Positions 1 through 11,881 of a DNA stretch of 64,000 bases are shown piece after piece. How positions within the stretch are numbered: position 1 is the stretch's first letter; every line of letters begins with the position of its first letter. Made by a program: the position numbers and the translations under genes. Below the pieces are notes generated by a model. The model did not search any database. It was not told where the DNA came from and saw only the letters and a program-made list of their open reading frames with translations. Source of the DNA: Aspidapion aeneum (Eukaryota; Arthropoda; Insecta; Coleoptera; Brentidae); contig OY755047.1 of the NCBI GenBank assembly GCA_963576565.1, positions 31,347,351 through 31,411,350 on the forward strand, given 5' to 3'.

Positions 1-175
1 ATATTTTAATGAAATTTCGCGGAAATCTGTAGTGCTATTTTGAAAATATCATAAAAAAAACGTCTGACCTCCCATAAGACCCAATGTAAAAGTCAGCCCC
101 CCGAGAACAGCTGATTTTTTCAGGGTCGTGGCCTGTATTTTTTTGTTGGCCTTGGTTTATACAGGGATGGTGTCT

Positions 176-488
176 AACGTCATTTAGATGACAAATTAGC
201 GAAATTGGCATGTAGACAACGTTAAATGATGCATACGCGATCGGCGATGAGTATCCAAGAACCTAACATATCAACTTGAAGTTTCTGGAAAATTTCAAGT
301 TCATATCTGAAATCTGAAATCTCAAATTTATTTATCGAAAAAATAAAAGGTTCTTACTAGTTTGGAAATGTTTTTTTTTATGCTAAAAGTATAACATGTT
401 AATTCCTTGGACATTTATTGCCGATCGCGGAAGCAACATTAAATATTAACTTCATGCCAATTTCGCTATTTTGTCATCTATATGACGA
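176..488. repeat. Inverted repeat (foldback) with ~66-bp arms
   Basis: Positions 179-245 and 418-485 are inverted copies of each other. Both contain ATGACAAATTAGCGAAATTGG-like sequence running into a CGATCGGC end. The loop holds a short piece (338-381) of a dispersed repeat seen again near 8547, 47850, 47980 and 52490 (GTTCTTACTAGTTTGGAAAT). No reading frame is convincing. It is probably a small inverted-repeat element, but I could not define a target duplication. Confidence 0.6.
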
Positions 489-2869
489 AATGCGCGGCGA
501 ATGCGCATTTTGGTCCTTGTTGCTGACATACACGGTGTTTGGTCCTCAGTACATTCATTTCGTGTGGATGTTAGAATTTAGTTATTTTATTTTTACTTTT
601 TTGTTGGTTAAGATATTTTTTGGCTCACTGTGTAGAATTGGGATTTGCTAGCATTAGCCTGTAGCTTTTAGATAAATAAAATGAAAAATCAGTGGAAATT
701 AGTATTTTCAACGGGACAGATCGGCTTAACATCTATCCATTCGTTCAATCACGATATGTGCATTGATTTATCACAAAATCATGACGCTATCAAATTTAGA
801 ATTTTATAGTTTTATTTCGCTAGTAATTAGTTTAATTAAGCAATACCCGTGATTACGCGAGTGTTTTGCCTCGTCCTCCCTTCCTTAAAACCTCTGGAAT
901 GGAAACCCCTCAACAGAACTGCTGAAGCAAGGATAAAGGCGGCCGCCCATCGACCCACAACCCAGCAACGAACAGTGAGTACAACAAAATCCATTTATAC
1001 ATTCCATTTTCAATCTCTCCTGAGTAACTTACCCAACACCCCAACACACGGTAAAAAAATTGTCTTAGATCAAAGCAAATTGCTTTGAAGTAAAATAATT
1101 TGTGCTTTCCTATTCACCAAGACAATATTTTCTTGATTTAGCACACCGTCTTCTCTGGAAGCAAAATATTACTAATATGAAGAAAATTTGCTTTGTTACA
1201 AAATGGAGTATACTGAAACAAAACAATTAAAGAAGAAAAATAAAGTCTCATTTCAAGATTAAAGGCTGCGTTGAACTAAAAAGAAATATTTTAATTCAAG
1301 ACAAATTGTTTTAAGGTAAAACAATTTATTCAAGAATAGAACGGGTATTCATTGCAGACAAAATTTTTTACCCTGTACCGCGAATAAGTGTATCGTGACA
1401 CACGGTTAAAAGAAACTTGTTTAATATGGGTTAAGCGAAACCTATTAATAATAATTTGCTTTTCCATGCAATAGCTACTCTGAAAAAGTATTTAATAGTG
1501 GGTGAAGAGCATGTGGATGATGGTTAACTGCAAAAACTAATGAGGCTAAAACAAGACATGTCACGCTTAAACAATTTCTTAAACTTATCGTCTTTCTGCG
1601 GTTCCTATCCGGTGCAGATGTTGATGATCATCCTGGCAATCATAATGTTGTTTGCTGCTTCGCGGAATAAAGGGGGATTTTGCCTCTGTTTTCGTTTATT
1701 CTGGCTTTCATTATTTTTTTGCAACAAACATTTTGTTGTGATCTTATAGTATCATGAGTGATATTGGCGACAAATAGTAAAAAAAGACATTTGATTAAAA
1801 AAAAAAGGAATTAATAGGGATTTTTTAAAAATAATAATTTTTAAAAATAATAATAACTTGAATAGTTCATAAAGTATCTGTTTTGATGTTCTACAAATAA
1901 ATAAATTCCTCCTTGTTTGTTCACATACAGAGTGGGCAAAAAGAAGCGGACAAAATGTTTTAAAGTATCGTCACATCGAATAGGCAAAAATTGGCATTGT
2001 TTTGCCACTTACACCTTACTACACACACAAAAGTACTAGACTACAAGTTAAAAATTTTCTAAAAAAATTCTCACAAACTTTATTATCAAATATTAAAATA
2101 TTATTAATACAAACTATCAAAATCAAACACATTAATTATAGCTATTATTAAATTAAGATGATTCAGCCCAAATATGGAAAAAGGCTGTAACTAGCAAAAA
2201 AACAGAATGCGTTTTTTGTTACCAGATAATTCTAAATTAATTTATATTTGATGCCCGAATTCAACTTAAAAAAAAGTAATTTACTTTATTTGTTATAAAT
2301 ATTCGATAAAACATTTACTGCTTTCTGGAAAAACTAAACCTTCGCACAAATTTGTTAAATGACAGATTTCATCCTTCTCTATAGTGGGTAGAATTATTTT
2401 AAACAACGCACACTCATCCATGGCACATACGAATATTCATGTGCAAGGTACTCGAACCGAACGCGAACTCGAAAAAAACACGCGATGCCTTCTTCTTCTG
2501 TCTCTTATTCTTACAGCGCCAGCCAGGTCGGCAGAATAGAATGTCTTTCGAGAATCGAAAAATTCTAAGCCTTTTTGATCCAATTAAAGATAATAAAAAT
2601 AAATCACGCCGGCTTTACAAAAGTCCCATGTGTCACATATTAGGAAAATGTTAGATCGGAAATGCGCGATAATGCAGTATATCCAGTTAATTGAAATATG
2701 TCTTACGCAACCTTTAGAATCAAAATTAATGAAATTTTTGTTGAAGGTAAGTTATTTCAAATATGACGATATGAAGAAAAAGTGTTTTGATTTTTATCCA
2801 GGGTAGGCAACGCCTTTCCGCCTACATTCTATGCACACCATTGTTACCTAGAAAATAATTGATGGGTAG
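489..2869. other. AT-rich stretch with no supportable gene
   Basis: Only short chance frames occur. A slightly GC-richer patch at 850-980 has an open frame of about 79 codons that begins with GTG and resembles nothing I know. A pyrimidine tract ending in ACAG at 2495-2517 looks like a splice acceptor but has no partner exon. Confidence 0.4.
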
Positions 2870-4239
2870 TAGTGGGGGCTGGTGACGTTATAAATTGGGG
2901 GGGGGGGCAGAAATTTATATTGCATGAAAAAGGAGATAAAAATACTTACCAAAACAATTTTATTTTAGCATTTTACAAACAAGCAGTTACTTGGTGTAGT
3001 TTTTAGTTTATTTGTTTATAGATAAAGTCTCTTCGCCGTTCTTTTACATGCGCAAAGTGACAGACTCATCATGGCCCCGTAGAGCAACCTTAAATCCCAC
3101 AGAATTTTAAACAGTCTATTAACCTAGTAAGTATATGTCTATTTTTTGCCATATTTTTATTATGTTCGGTAATGTTTTGCCTATAGGCACTATTCAATTG
3201 GCACCTAATATCAGTCTTGCCTAGCATAGAAAATTCTATGTGGTTATTTAAATGAATACCACTTACTTTGTGTCTTTTTAACTTTTCACTAAAGTGCTTG
3301 ATATCACACATTCCCTTTGCCACCCACGCAGAATCACTTCGTGGATTGTTCATAATGAGACAAATGAAGCACAAAAAGCATTTCTTTTTTCACAACGGGA
3401 CAACCGGTTTTCAGCATCGTATAATTTTTGATAAAATTTTCTATTATAACTTTTTTTGGAACACCCCTCGGCATTACTTGCACTAAAATTTTGGTTAATT
3501 TTTAGGTCCAGTTTATGTAGCTCTAAAGATTTTAATTGTAATCAAAGTTCATATTTCAACGTATTTAAATTTGCACAGTTAATTATGTAATCGACGGTAT
3601 TTATTTTTATTTTATAAACAAACGATAACAAAAACAAACAATGACACGCGACCGGCAAGGCTTTTTACTAAGGATAGAACCGGCAACGCGTAGAACGGCA
3701 ACAGACGTTTCCGCACGATGATGAAGGCCTACTTCAACTATAACAAACATTCCTCCCGCTCCCGCTCGAGAACATCCACCCATACCCCTCTGAAAAACGG
3801 GTAAAATTGAAACCTTGCCCCGCGCGGCGCTGTCGGCTTGTACAGTCAGGGACTTTTTAAATTGCCGTTTTATTTTTTCTGCCAAAATTAATAATTTAAA
3901 GACATCAAAAACAATAAATTTTTAAATACGTATGTATACAGACAGCGGCAAGGTCCAAAAATTTTTTAATTTGGTTTAAACTACTTTTCCGATTTTCAAA
4001 TAGGAATATTTTATATTTTCGAGGGCGGCAATTTAAAAAGTCCCCGACTACTTATTTACGCTAAAAAAGTTCACCCCTTCAATAATTAATCGCTTGTTTT
4101 TAACCACAGATAATAAAAAGAACAATCATGTCGTAAGAGAATATTTAACTTTTTTTAAATAAATCAATTAAAAATACTGTTTGTTGTCTAGTTTTGTGAG
4201 GGCACTGCCCCGTTGCCCTCCCTGTAGCACCCACCAATG
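2870..4239 (-). mobile_element. hAT-type element, deletion derivative of a ZMYM1-like hAT (copy 1)
   Basis: The left end (GTGGGGGCTGGTGACG) is a decayed CAGTGGCGG hAT end. The right end (CACCCACCAATG) is its decayed inverted counterpart. Flanking octamers ATGGGTAG (2862-2869) and GCGGGTAG (4240-4247) fit an 8-bp hAT target duplication with two changes. A second copy lies at 50595-51621. The interior, read on the minus strand, keeps an N-terminal transposase fragment. The element is therefore non-autonomous, with most of the transposase deleted. Confidence 0.7.
3090..3374 (-). pseudogene. hAT transposase N-terminal fragment (ZMYM1/TTF zinc-finger type)
   Basis: The minus-strand frame includes the segments SAWVAKGMCDIKHFSEKLK, IHLNNHIEFSMLGKTDI and ILTRLIDCLKFCG. 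This is the usual order in the N-terminal region of ZMYM1-like hAT transposases: a zinc finger with a W..G..D..H...K core, then a helical stretch ending LIDCIKFCG. The frame stops right after that stretch, so the RNase-H-like catalytic core and the dimerisation domain are missing. In a complete element this domain would bind the transposon ends in the nucleus. The same fragment is present in the copy at 50.9 kb. Family assignment rests on motif order recognised by eye. Confidence 0.65.
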
Positions 4240-4247
4240 GCGGGTAG

Positions 4248-4717
4248 TACTAAATAGGAAGAGGTTGTATTTCCTGCAATTTTGGCGTGTTCTTACTCAA
4301 ACTTTTTAAACTTTTATCTTAGGTGACTGTATTCCTAATGAATTTTATCCTTTCAGTTACTTTGTATAATAATTGGGTTTTTGACAACTAAACCTAACTA
4401 CTGAACTCAACTAAACAAACAATTCTTGCTTCTAGTTCTAAGGTTTAAAAAAACCCGAACATACGAATGTAACAAAATAAAGGAGTTTCTTAATTATCTT
4501 GCCTAAGTTTTTTGTTAAAAGTCGGTAAGTTCGTCTTGTTCGTTCCACCCTGCTGGGGAGGATCGCAATTAGACAATTAAATTGTAGCAACTACATCCGA
4601 CTGGAGTAATTGATCCTGTAAACATTGTACATGCCAACTTTGGCTATAATTGCGAAATTTCCCAACGAGGTCATTAATAGAAATATATGCAGCGTGTACA
4701 ATTAAAAATAAGTTGTA
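4248..4717. other. Short intervening AT-rich DNA
   Basis: This is unique-looking DNA between the two hAT elements. I see no gene, hairpin or tandem repeat. Confidence 0.4.
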
Positions 4718-5388
4718 GTTGTGATTAGGGTTGTCCAGAATCGGTTTGATTCTGAATCGAACAGTGGCGGCGCGTGATAAAAAGCTTTGGGGGTGCACAT
4801 AAAAAACTGCGGCGCAGGCGAAAATCTTTTTTGACTGCCACGCTAACTTTTTGTGCCCTCGAGTGGGCCGTCATATCATATAATTTAGAGCAAGTAATTA
4901 AAAAATTAGATATTTAGTTAGAAATTAGTTACCTATCTATTATTATTGTTTATATAAATAAATAATAAATTATCACACCTAGTTTATTTTCTCTTCTAAT
5001 GGCAGAGATGAAAATTTAATTGTCTTTAAATATTGCACGCTAATGCTATCAGAATTAGAAACTTCCGCCATTGTCGTAAATACCAAACCGTCGAAATCAA
5101 AAGAAACCGCCCGCGCCCGACCGATAATACCAAGTTGTTCAAGCGCTAGTGGTGTGCAAATACTATCTACTCGATACTTTAATAATATCTGATACATGGA
5201 CGGATTCGAGGTGATCGAATCCTTCGACGCCAAATACCCGTTACTCGAATCCCGAATGGGACCGAAGCCGAAGTGTTACTTTCATATCAATAATCTCGGC
5301 AAGGGCCGTATGAGTAACGAGTTTGGAGTACTTGTAATCATTTGGACCGATATTTATTTACTTAAATATATAACTATTTGATTCAATA

Positions 5389-5819
5389 GGGACATTTTGG
5401 GTCAGATAAAATAACAGAAAATTTGACAGCTCTTATCGTTATTGTTACAAAGAATAACGGCAACATTCAGAGCAAAAAAGATAGATTGTGGAACACTTAA
5501 GATAACACAACATAAACGTTAATTTAGTAGTTTCACATACCTTCAACTTTTTGTTTATTTATATTTCTTAAATTTTTTTTATTAGATTTATGGCTTTTTA
5601 CAAACCAAACTACCGAATTATAGTAAAAAATTCGACTGCATTAAACAAAACAATATAAAACTAACCTTAAAAAATAGCAGTAACATTAAAGGCCGGCCAC
5701 CGTAAGTACCGGGCGCCGTTACCGTACATAACAAAAAAGGAGCGAGAAGCTGCTAATTCGCAGACTCAGTAATAACAATAACGGTAACAAAATGTAAAAT
5801 ACGCGACCCAAAATGTCCC
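5389..5819. mobile_element. TA-flanked inverted-repeat MITE
   Basis: The ends GGGACATTTTGGGTC and GACCCAAAATGTCCC are exact inverted repeats. They are flanked by TA on both sides (5387-5388, 5820-5821), as for Tc1/mariner-group insertions. The 431-bp interior has no coding potential. Confidence 0.75.
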
Positions 5820-5939
5820 TAATAGCTGATGATTTGTTATGTCTAGCGGGGCGGCGTATCTGGCGCAGCGTTGCCAGGCTCAGAAATGGATTTTCCCCAG
5901 AATGTATTTGAAAAGTTGCCAGATTTTGAACAAAATTCC

Positions 5940-6245
5940 CCAAATTATCTACATTTTCGTAATAAAAAAAAATTGTGTGTGCTTAAGACCACACGGCAGA
6001 AGTGTAAGTTTCAACTAGGCGAAATTAATAATACTGGCCCATAACATATTCTGCAAAGCGGACCGAACCGAACTCTTCTGTGTACTGGCCTTCATCTGCA
6101 TCATCATATCGCTCGCTGAATGTTTCTCACAGTTAGTCGACTCGAGCCGATTTCACCTGAATGAGCTTGACATAGCCTAACCTGACGGCTCAATTCACTA
6201 TCCACAAAAACTGCTAAACGCGCCTAAAGAAGTTTATACTTCAAA
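5940..6245 (+). repeat. Dispersed repeat family D, copy 1
   Basis: Landmarks are TGTGTGCTTAAGACCACACG, GAAATTAATAATACTGGCC, CTTCATCTGCATCATCATATCGC and CTGCTAAACGCGCC. The same landmarks reappear in reverse orientation at 29640-30185, interrupted there by a hAT MITE. The origin is unknown. Confidence 0.65.
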
Positions 6246-7596
6246 AACTACAAACATGTAAAACATCAATATTTTTATTTTTTGCATACTTAGTACTTGT
6301 AATTTCAACTCTACTCAGTATTTATTGGATTTACCGATAATATAATGATTACTTAGTACCGAATACAAAATATCTGATACTCGAATAGGAAGTATCAGTA
6401 TCTACTCGATACTTGGAAAAGTAATCGTTGCACACACAACTACTAAGCACACGAATTAAAAGTGCCGTGATCTGCTCCAACATGCAACGTGAACCGATGA
6501 CGCAGGGGTAATCACGGGGGTGCGGGCGGCATCAAGGCTGGTTTTTGTATACGCGCTATGCCGTTCAGATTCTATGTACTGTAAAATTCTATTGGGACAT
6601 GTCGTCCTCTCTTTCTATATTTCGTAATTAGCATGCGACATAACATCTAGGGTGCATATAATTTGGTTCCAGTAAATAAAAGCCATGGAGAGTTTGAACA
6701 CGAATACAAACACATACATACCAGGTATTAATTCCTTCCTTTTGGGGTAATTATGAATTAAATTAACGAATGATCAAAGTTTAATATTTTTTTAGGTAAA
6801 ATTTGGAAGTGCACGTGCACATGTGCACTTATGGAGAAACCGCCACTGGAATCGAATCGATTCTTTTTGCACGATAATCGAAAATGTCGAATTGATTCCA
6901 ATGACAACTAATAGTCCTTCTGCGTAAATAGGATTATTTATTTAATATTATTTTATAGAGGCCGCAAAAAGCGGATTCTTTTTTGAACATTCGAGGTCGC
7001 CACTCTGCCACTAGCGTATCTTCATTCTTATTATTACACAAGCTGAAAGAGGACATCGATACACTTCTTTCCCCTAGGGTTGTTGCTTCTACCAAGTTTT
7101 AAAAAAAAATTATTTAAGAGAAAAATAATAATACTTCTTTATTCCGTTATTTCCATGATCAAAATGAAAATTTTTAGGTTAAATCCATTCGATTTGTTTT
7201 AGATTGATTAATTTCAAGCTATTTTTTAAGCCTCCTACCCCTAATATAATATAAATAGGTATCTACCGTAAAAATAAGAAAATAAAAAAATATTAATTTG
7301 ACCCGATTTATTTTGAATCGATTCATTTCAACCGATTTTTTAAGTGAATGAAATCGGTTTCAAATAATCGAATCGATTATATCAAATCGATTATTTGAAA
7401 TTTTCGGTCACCCCTAGTTGTGACCCAATCAAAAATTGTTTTTTTTCGGTTTAAAATGGTATTGATCCAAAAATCAGGAAACTTGGTTTTGGACACTAAA
7501 ATAAACAATCACCAATTTTTCCCCTCTCATTACACGAGAATATTATACATATATTTTTAAAAACTATATAAAAATTTGACAGCATTGCATAAAATA

Positions 7597-8395
7597 AATG
7601 GATCCATGACGGATCTGATACTTTCCTAGCTAGCCTATTAGATTAGTACACTTTTAGTAAACTCCATGATATATCAGCCAGTGGCGTATCCAGGCCCTGA
7701 TCTTGGGAGGGGTAATTTACTCAAACAACACATAGTTGCTAAATAAGAGCACATATTATCTGTGTTACTCTACAAATTTAAGCCATTTAGTTAATTTTAA
7801 ACAAATATCACTAAGAGTGGTCCGAGTTTGTCAATAATAAAGAAAGTTTAATGCGCCGCAGTCAAAAACTTTGAATTTTTGTGGAAAAATCCTTACGTTT
7901 TACCAATCTTGGGGGGGGGAGGTAATTACCCCCAGTACCCCCCCCCCTTGTATACGCCGGTGATATCAGCCCTATAAACAGTTTTTTGTTAATATCTCAG
8001 AAACTAAAGCTTCCTACGAAGTTTTTAGTTATGAGTGAAGTTATTGAGAAAAAATTGGTCTACTATATTCCGAAAATCGTATTAAAAAAGTTGGCATTTT
8101 TAAAAATTATTAATTGTCAAAAAACTGTCATTAGCATCAATGGATTTTGCCCAAAATCTAATCAGCTAGTTACAGTGTTGAACACTATTGTACCTAAAAA
8201 TTTTATTAAAATCGGTTAAGTGGTTTAGGTAAGGTCACTAGATCACGAATTTCCATCTAAAACTTCGTGATCTAGGGACCTTAGGTTTGGGAGCTATTGT
8301 GTTACAGATAGACGTACACACACACATCTATACAGACAGATATCAGGACGATAGGTCAAAATACACCCAAGTAACACATTTTTATATTTTACTAC
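7597..8395 (+). repeat. Dispersed repeat family B, copy 1
   Basis: It starts with GGATCCATGACGGATCTGAT and ends near a CA-rich run followed by CCAAGTAACACATTTT. Copies lie at 24354-24790 (same orientation) and 43385-43830 (reverse). A central module reads like 'aaaatcggttaagtggtttaggagctatagtgtt'. It is probably a short non-autonomous element of unknown class. This copy is split by the MITE at 7679-7962. Confidence 0.65.
7679..7962. mobile_element. hAT MITE (284 bp) inside family B copy 1
   Basis: The left end CAGTGGCGTATCC and right end TACGCCGGTG are inverted. A perfect 8-bp duplication ATATCAGC lies at 7671-7678 and 7963-7970. The interior ends in a poly-G/poly-C hairpin (GGGGGG..TAATTACC..CCCCCC), a feature shared with the MITEs at 15.4, 29.8 and 48.8 kb. 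Confidence 0.85.
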
Positions 8396-8400
8396 TTTAA

Positions 8401-10150
8401 AACTTAAATATTATTCAAATCCTTTAAAAAAAGAGTGAAATCATAACAAAACATTTCATGTAAAAAAAGCAAAATACGCAAAATTGGTATTCTGTAAAAA
8501 GAATTGGGATAAAAGTAAAGCTTAGTTCTCTAATACAAATTTCAAAACGAAAAGTTCTTACTAGTTTGGAAATGTTTTTCTAAACTTGGCTATCTAAGTA
8601 GTAAAATATGCGGAATATTGTTCAAAACTTTTGCAATGTCTTATTAAAATTTTTGAGGTTTTTTAATTTTTTCCTATGGTTTTATCATAGTTCCTATCAG
8701 CCTTTCGAAGTTCAACTCTCTAGGGTTCCTGGAAGTGGACAATGTTACTTTTCCATAACTTTACATTTAAGGGGAAGGGCAGTAAATTAAAATTTTGTTT
8801 TTTAACATTTTTAGCTCACACTACTACTATACTATAGTATTAGCTCACACTACTACTATACTATAGTAGTGTGAGCTATGGTGATCCTAATTTTTTCGAG
8901 AAAAAAAAAGTTACTCCGATTTCAAAAATGTTTATATATCTTTTCGTTTCAGATAATTTTGAAACTTTTTTGTTGCGCCGCCTGTCTGTCTGTCTGTCTG
9001 TCTGTAACGACCAACGCGCTTAACGCAAAAACCGCTTGCCCGATTTTAATGAAATTTGGTACCTAGGTTGGGTCTTGGGTCGAGATGGTCCCATTTAAAA
9101 ATGAACAAAATCTACCGAACACAAGCCAAATAAAAGGGTGGGGGTTGATTTCCAAAATAAGAGTTTATGTGAAAATATGGCGTGTGTGATATCAAACGAA
9201 AGGAAATTGAGTCTGGAGTTAAACAAAATAAATTTTAGTTTAAAAAAAGGGGTGAAGGTAGATTTCAAAAATTTGAGTTTAATGAAAATATGGCGTGTGT
9301 GATATTAAACGAAAGATAATTGAGTCTGGAGTTTAAAAAATATATTTTAGTTTTAAAAAAAAGGTGGGGGTGGTATCAAACGAAAGGTAATTGAGTCTGG
9401 AGTTGAATAAAATATATTTAAGTTTTTAGTTATATTAGCTGACACGTACTCTATAACTATTGTACCTGGTGTGAGCTCAGGTGCCCATATATTGGCAGAG
9501 TATTTCCCATAGTGTTATCATAGTTCCTATCAGTCTTCCAAAGCTCAGCTCTGTAGCGTTTCTGGAGAGGGAAGTTAATTAAAATTTTGGTGTTTTTTAA
9601 TTTTTTTCCGTAGTTTTATTATAGGTTTTATCGGCCGTCCAAAGCTCAGCTTTCTAGCGTTTCTGGAGGTATGCAATGTTAATTTTACATACCTTTACAT
9701 TTATAGGGTAGAAAATAAAATTAAAATTTTGATGTTTTTAAATTTTTTTTCATAGTTTTATCATATTTCCTATCAGTCTGCCAAAGCTCACCTCTCTTTA
9801 CATTTATAGGGAAGGGAAGTAAATCAGAATGTTGGGGTTTTTTGTTTTTTTTTCCAAGGGTTTGGTCATAATTTCTATCAGTCTGCCAAATTTCAGTTTT
9901 GCAGCATGTCTGGAAGTACAGTAGAATTTTGATGATCTAGAGAGTGAATGCCACTCACTGGCAATTTCGACGTTTTTTGAAATTTCGTAACTACTTTCCT
10001 ACATCATGGAAGTCCATGACACTTGGAGCGGTTCTTAAGTCTATGAAGATCTACGACTATGCAAAGTTTGAGTTTCGTAGCTCATTCCGAGGTAGAGTTT
10101 TAGATAGGTCAAATATTGGTTGAAATGTTTCAAGAAAGGATGATACAGCA
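8401..10150 (+). repeat. Composite tandem-repeat element, family C copy 1
   Basis: The head at 8401-8600 is a single arm of the hairpin seen complete at 47727-48120. An array of ~145-bp units follows, marked by TATCATAGTTCCTATCAG, GCGTTTCTGGAAGTG and ACATAACTTTACATTTA. The tail at 9890-10150 is marked by GAAATTTCGTAACTAC and TTTCGTAGCTCATTCCGA. The array is split by the element at 8811-9500. Tandem units, a hairpin end and no coding suggest a Helitron/Helentron-like or other non-autonomous element, but the class is not proven. Confidence 0.6.
8811..9500 (+). mobile_element. CTGT-microsatellite element with hairpin ends, copy 1
   Basis: The left end is a stem-loop (AGCTCACAC...GTGTGAGCT), duplicated here. 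A CTGT run at about 8983-9005 follows, then AACGACCAACGCGCTTAACG. After that come about three ~85-bp tandem units with GGTAATTGAGTCTGGAGTT. A second stem-loop of the same AGCTCACAC type follows, then GGCAGAG. Copies lie at 24869-25565 and 55621-56371. The plan recalls Helentron-associated elements of the DINE-1 kind, which have subterminal inverted repeats and a GTCT-type microsatellite, but homology is not shown. Confidence 0.65.
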
Positions 10151-10792
10151 GACGACCATAATTTTTTAAAACTTAAGTAGATTTTGTTAACAAATTTAAA
10201 TAAGTGATGCGGTAGAACTAAAAAATTATCTTTGTCTGGAAGAGGTTTGCGCGTTTGCTCTCAGAAACTCTCAGGGGATCTCAAATTCATGATAGTGAAG
10301 AAAGAGTTAAAAATATCTGTTGTGAGAACTTTTCTGCGATTACTCTTATGTGAACATACACCCTACATATATTTCGCAGTTGGATTCATAGCCTGAAAAC
10401 GGATGACAATAATATGATCATTTAAACAATAAATCCACACAATAATCTGTGCTAAAACCTCACAATGGATATTTCCTATCACGCATGATGCGCACTTTGG
10501 GAGCTTGATTAAATTTGAAAAATGTATCCCTTTTGACTACTGCTGCAGTCCTGATATTCAGATTCCTCTATATAATCTCCTCTAATAGGGCTTTACTATT
10601 GGATAAGCGGCTTTGTACACCAGTTTGCGCATCACACAGGGTTCTAAACAACAATAATGCTGCTTTCAGCTATTTTGTAAGCTTTAAATGGCAGATGCTT
10701 TGTCGTTTAATAAATACAACACTATAATTAAATTTCTATCTAATTAAAAAAAAACTTTTTAGACCAGCAGCCGCCCCTCAAAAAGCTTGTCA
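10151..10792. other. No recognised feature
   Basis: AT-rich DNA with one short chance frame of about 70 codons at 10515. No homologous motif or repeat structure was recognised. Confidence 0.35.
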
Positions 10793-10993
10793 TACCGTTA
10801 GCGTAAAAGCTATACTGTCCATAAAGATTATGCTTAGAAAGAGAAAAATTAATTTAGCGGGTGTCTAAATAAAAATAGAAAGATAAGGGTGTACCCCGCT
10901 CTCAGTAAATTGCGACGGTTCGTGAGTTAAAAGTTAAAGAAGAGGAGGAACATCAGAGAAGAAATTATAGGCAGGTAGACAAGAGCTGACTAG

Positions 10994-11881
10994 GGATATC
11001 AGGAGAGATTCAACGAGGTCGCGTTACGGGATCGAGATTTTCTTTTTTTTAATCTGCGAAGAGAGAAGGAGGTAAGAACTGCACTTTTTGCTGACGATGT
11101 AGTTACTACTGTAAAGGATTCTTCACTAGAGAATGCCATGATGATGTCGTGTGACGCACAGAAGAGGGCGGAAGATTGGTTTGCGGCAAACGGCTTGGTG
11201 TTAAATACAACAAAAACACAAAATGTTACTTTTTCATTAAAAAACATGCCAAAAGATGATAATGAACCAGTAAAATATTTAGGAGTTCTTCTTGACCGCA
11301 AGCTGCTGTGGAGGAGCCACATTCAATCTGTTTGCAAAAAACTAAATATTAATGTGTTTGTTTTGAGAAACTTGGCTAATTGTGTCACAGAAAGGGTACT
11401 TAGACAAGCCTATTTTGCTCTGTGCCAGAGTAGAATTGAATATGCTCTAATGGTTTGGGGTCATGCAGCTGGGGCTACCGAGGTGTTCAGGGTTCAAAGA
11501 AGGGCGGTAAGGGTGATGGGTGGTCTAAAGTATAGAGAGGATTGTAGAGATGCATTCAGAAATCAAAAAATTTTAACGTTTCCCTCACTCTATATTTTTT
11601 ACTGCCTTTGCTATATGAAGTGTAATTTGAACTTATATGAAACACACATCAATACTCATAATTATAATACGCGAGGTAAAAATAATGTAAGATCAATCTA
11701 TAATAGATTAAAAAGATGCCAAAATTCAACAAAGTACTGGTGTGTCCGTTTTCTGAATGTGCTTCCTCAAACAATAAGAAATTTACAACTAAAATCGTTT
11801 AAAGTCAAAGTAAAACAAATGTTGCTCCAGAATACCTTCTACTCGTTTGAAGAATTTTTAAATCATAAATTTGAAACTTGA
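10994..11881 (+). pseudogene. Non-LTR retrotransposon reverse transcriptase, C-terminal fragment (Jockey-type)
   Basis: The frame is open without a start codon and contains the catalytic FADD motif at 11087-11098. It continues through GLVLNTTKT, the thumb segment VKYLGVLLDRKLLWRSHI, and the C-terminal RIEYALMVWG and NVLPQTIRNLQ. This order is typical of Jockey-group LINE reverse transcriptases. The endonuclease and the fingers are missing. Residues before LFADD do not fit the usual GSVLGPLLF segment, so the fragment is truncated and perhaps shifted there. A 3' tail with GATAAAGAAACTTGACTTG near 11970 resembles LINE 3' ends. A (TTTACTA)n run follows. It is dead because it is 5'-truncated. Confidence 0.8.

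Larger units (their letters stand above)
5147..6442. mobile_element. Possible third-level hAT-like element
   Basis: TAGTGGTGTGCAA at 5147 and TTGCACACACAACTA at 6442 are imperfect inverted ends of a common hAT type. The candidate octamers TCAAGCGC and CTAAGCAC differ at three transition positions, so an old insertion is possible but not proven. Confidence 0.4.
4762..6848. mobile_element. hAT-like element nested in the 4726-7416 element
   Basis: It starts CAGTGGCGGCGCG and ends CCGCCACTG, which are exact inverted hAT termini. It is flanked by a perfect 8-bp duplication GAATCGAA at 4754-4761 and 6849-6856. Its interior holds at least one further TA-flanked MITE and part of a dispersed repeat shared with 29.6-30.2 kb. 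No transposase frame is visible, so it is non-autonomous. Confidence 0.85.
4726..7416. mobile_element. hAT-like MITE (outermost of a nested stack)
   Basis: The left end TAGGGTTGTCCAGAATCGG and the right end TTCGGTCACCCCTA are inverted relatives of a TAGGGGTGNCC-type hAT end. The flanks GTTGTGAT (4718-4725) and GTTGTGAC (7417-7424) form an 8-bp target duplication with one change. Removing the 2087-bp element nested inside it, plus one copy of that element's duplication, leaves a MITE of about 0.6 kb rich in ATCGAATCGAT motifs. No transposase is visible. Confidence 0.75.

Noticed and set aside
849..1088. 79-codon frame in a slightly GC-richer patch
   Set aside because: It starts at GTG, has no recognisable domain, splice partners or repeat relationship, and is of a length expected by chance.
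8878..9066. Frames containing CLSVCLSV or TDRQTDRQ repeats (also at 24.9 and 55.7 kb)
   Set aside because: They are translations of the CTGT microsatellite in the three hairpin-ended elements.
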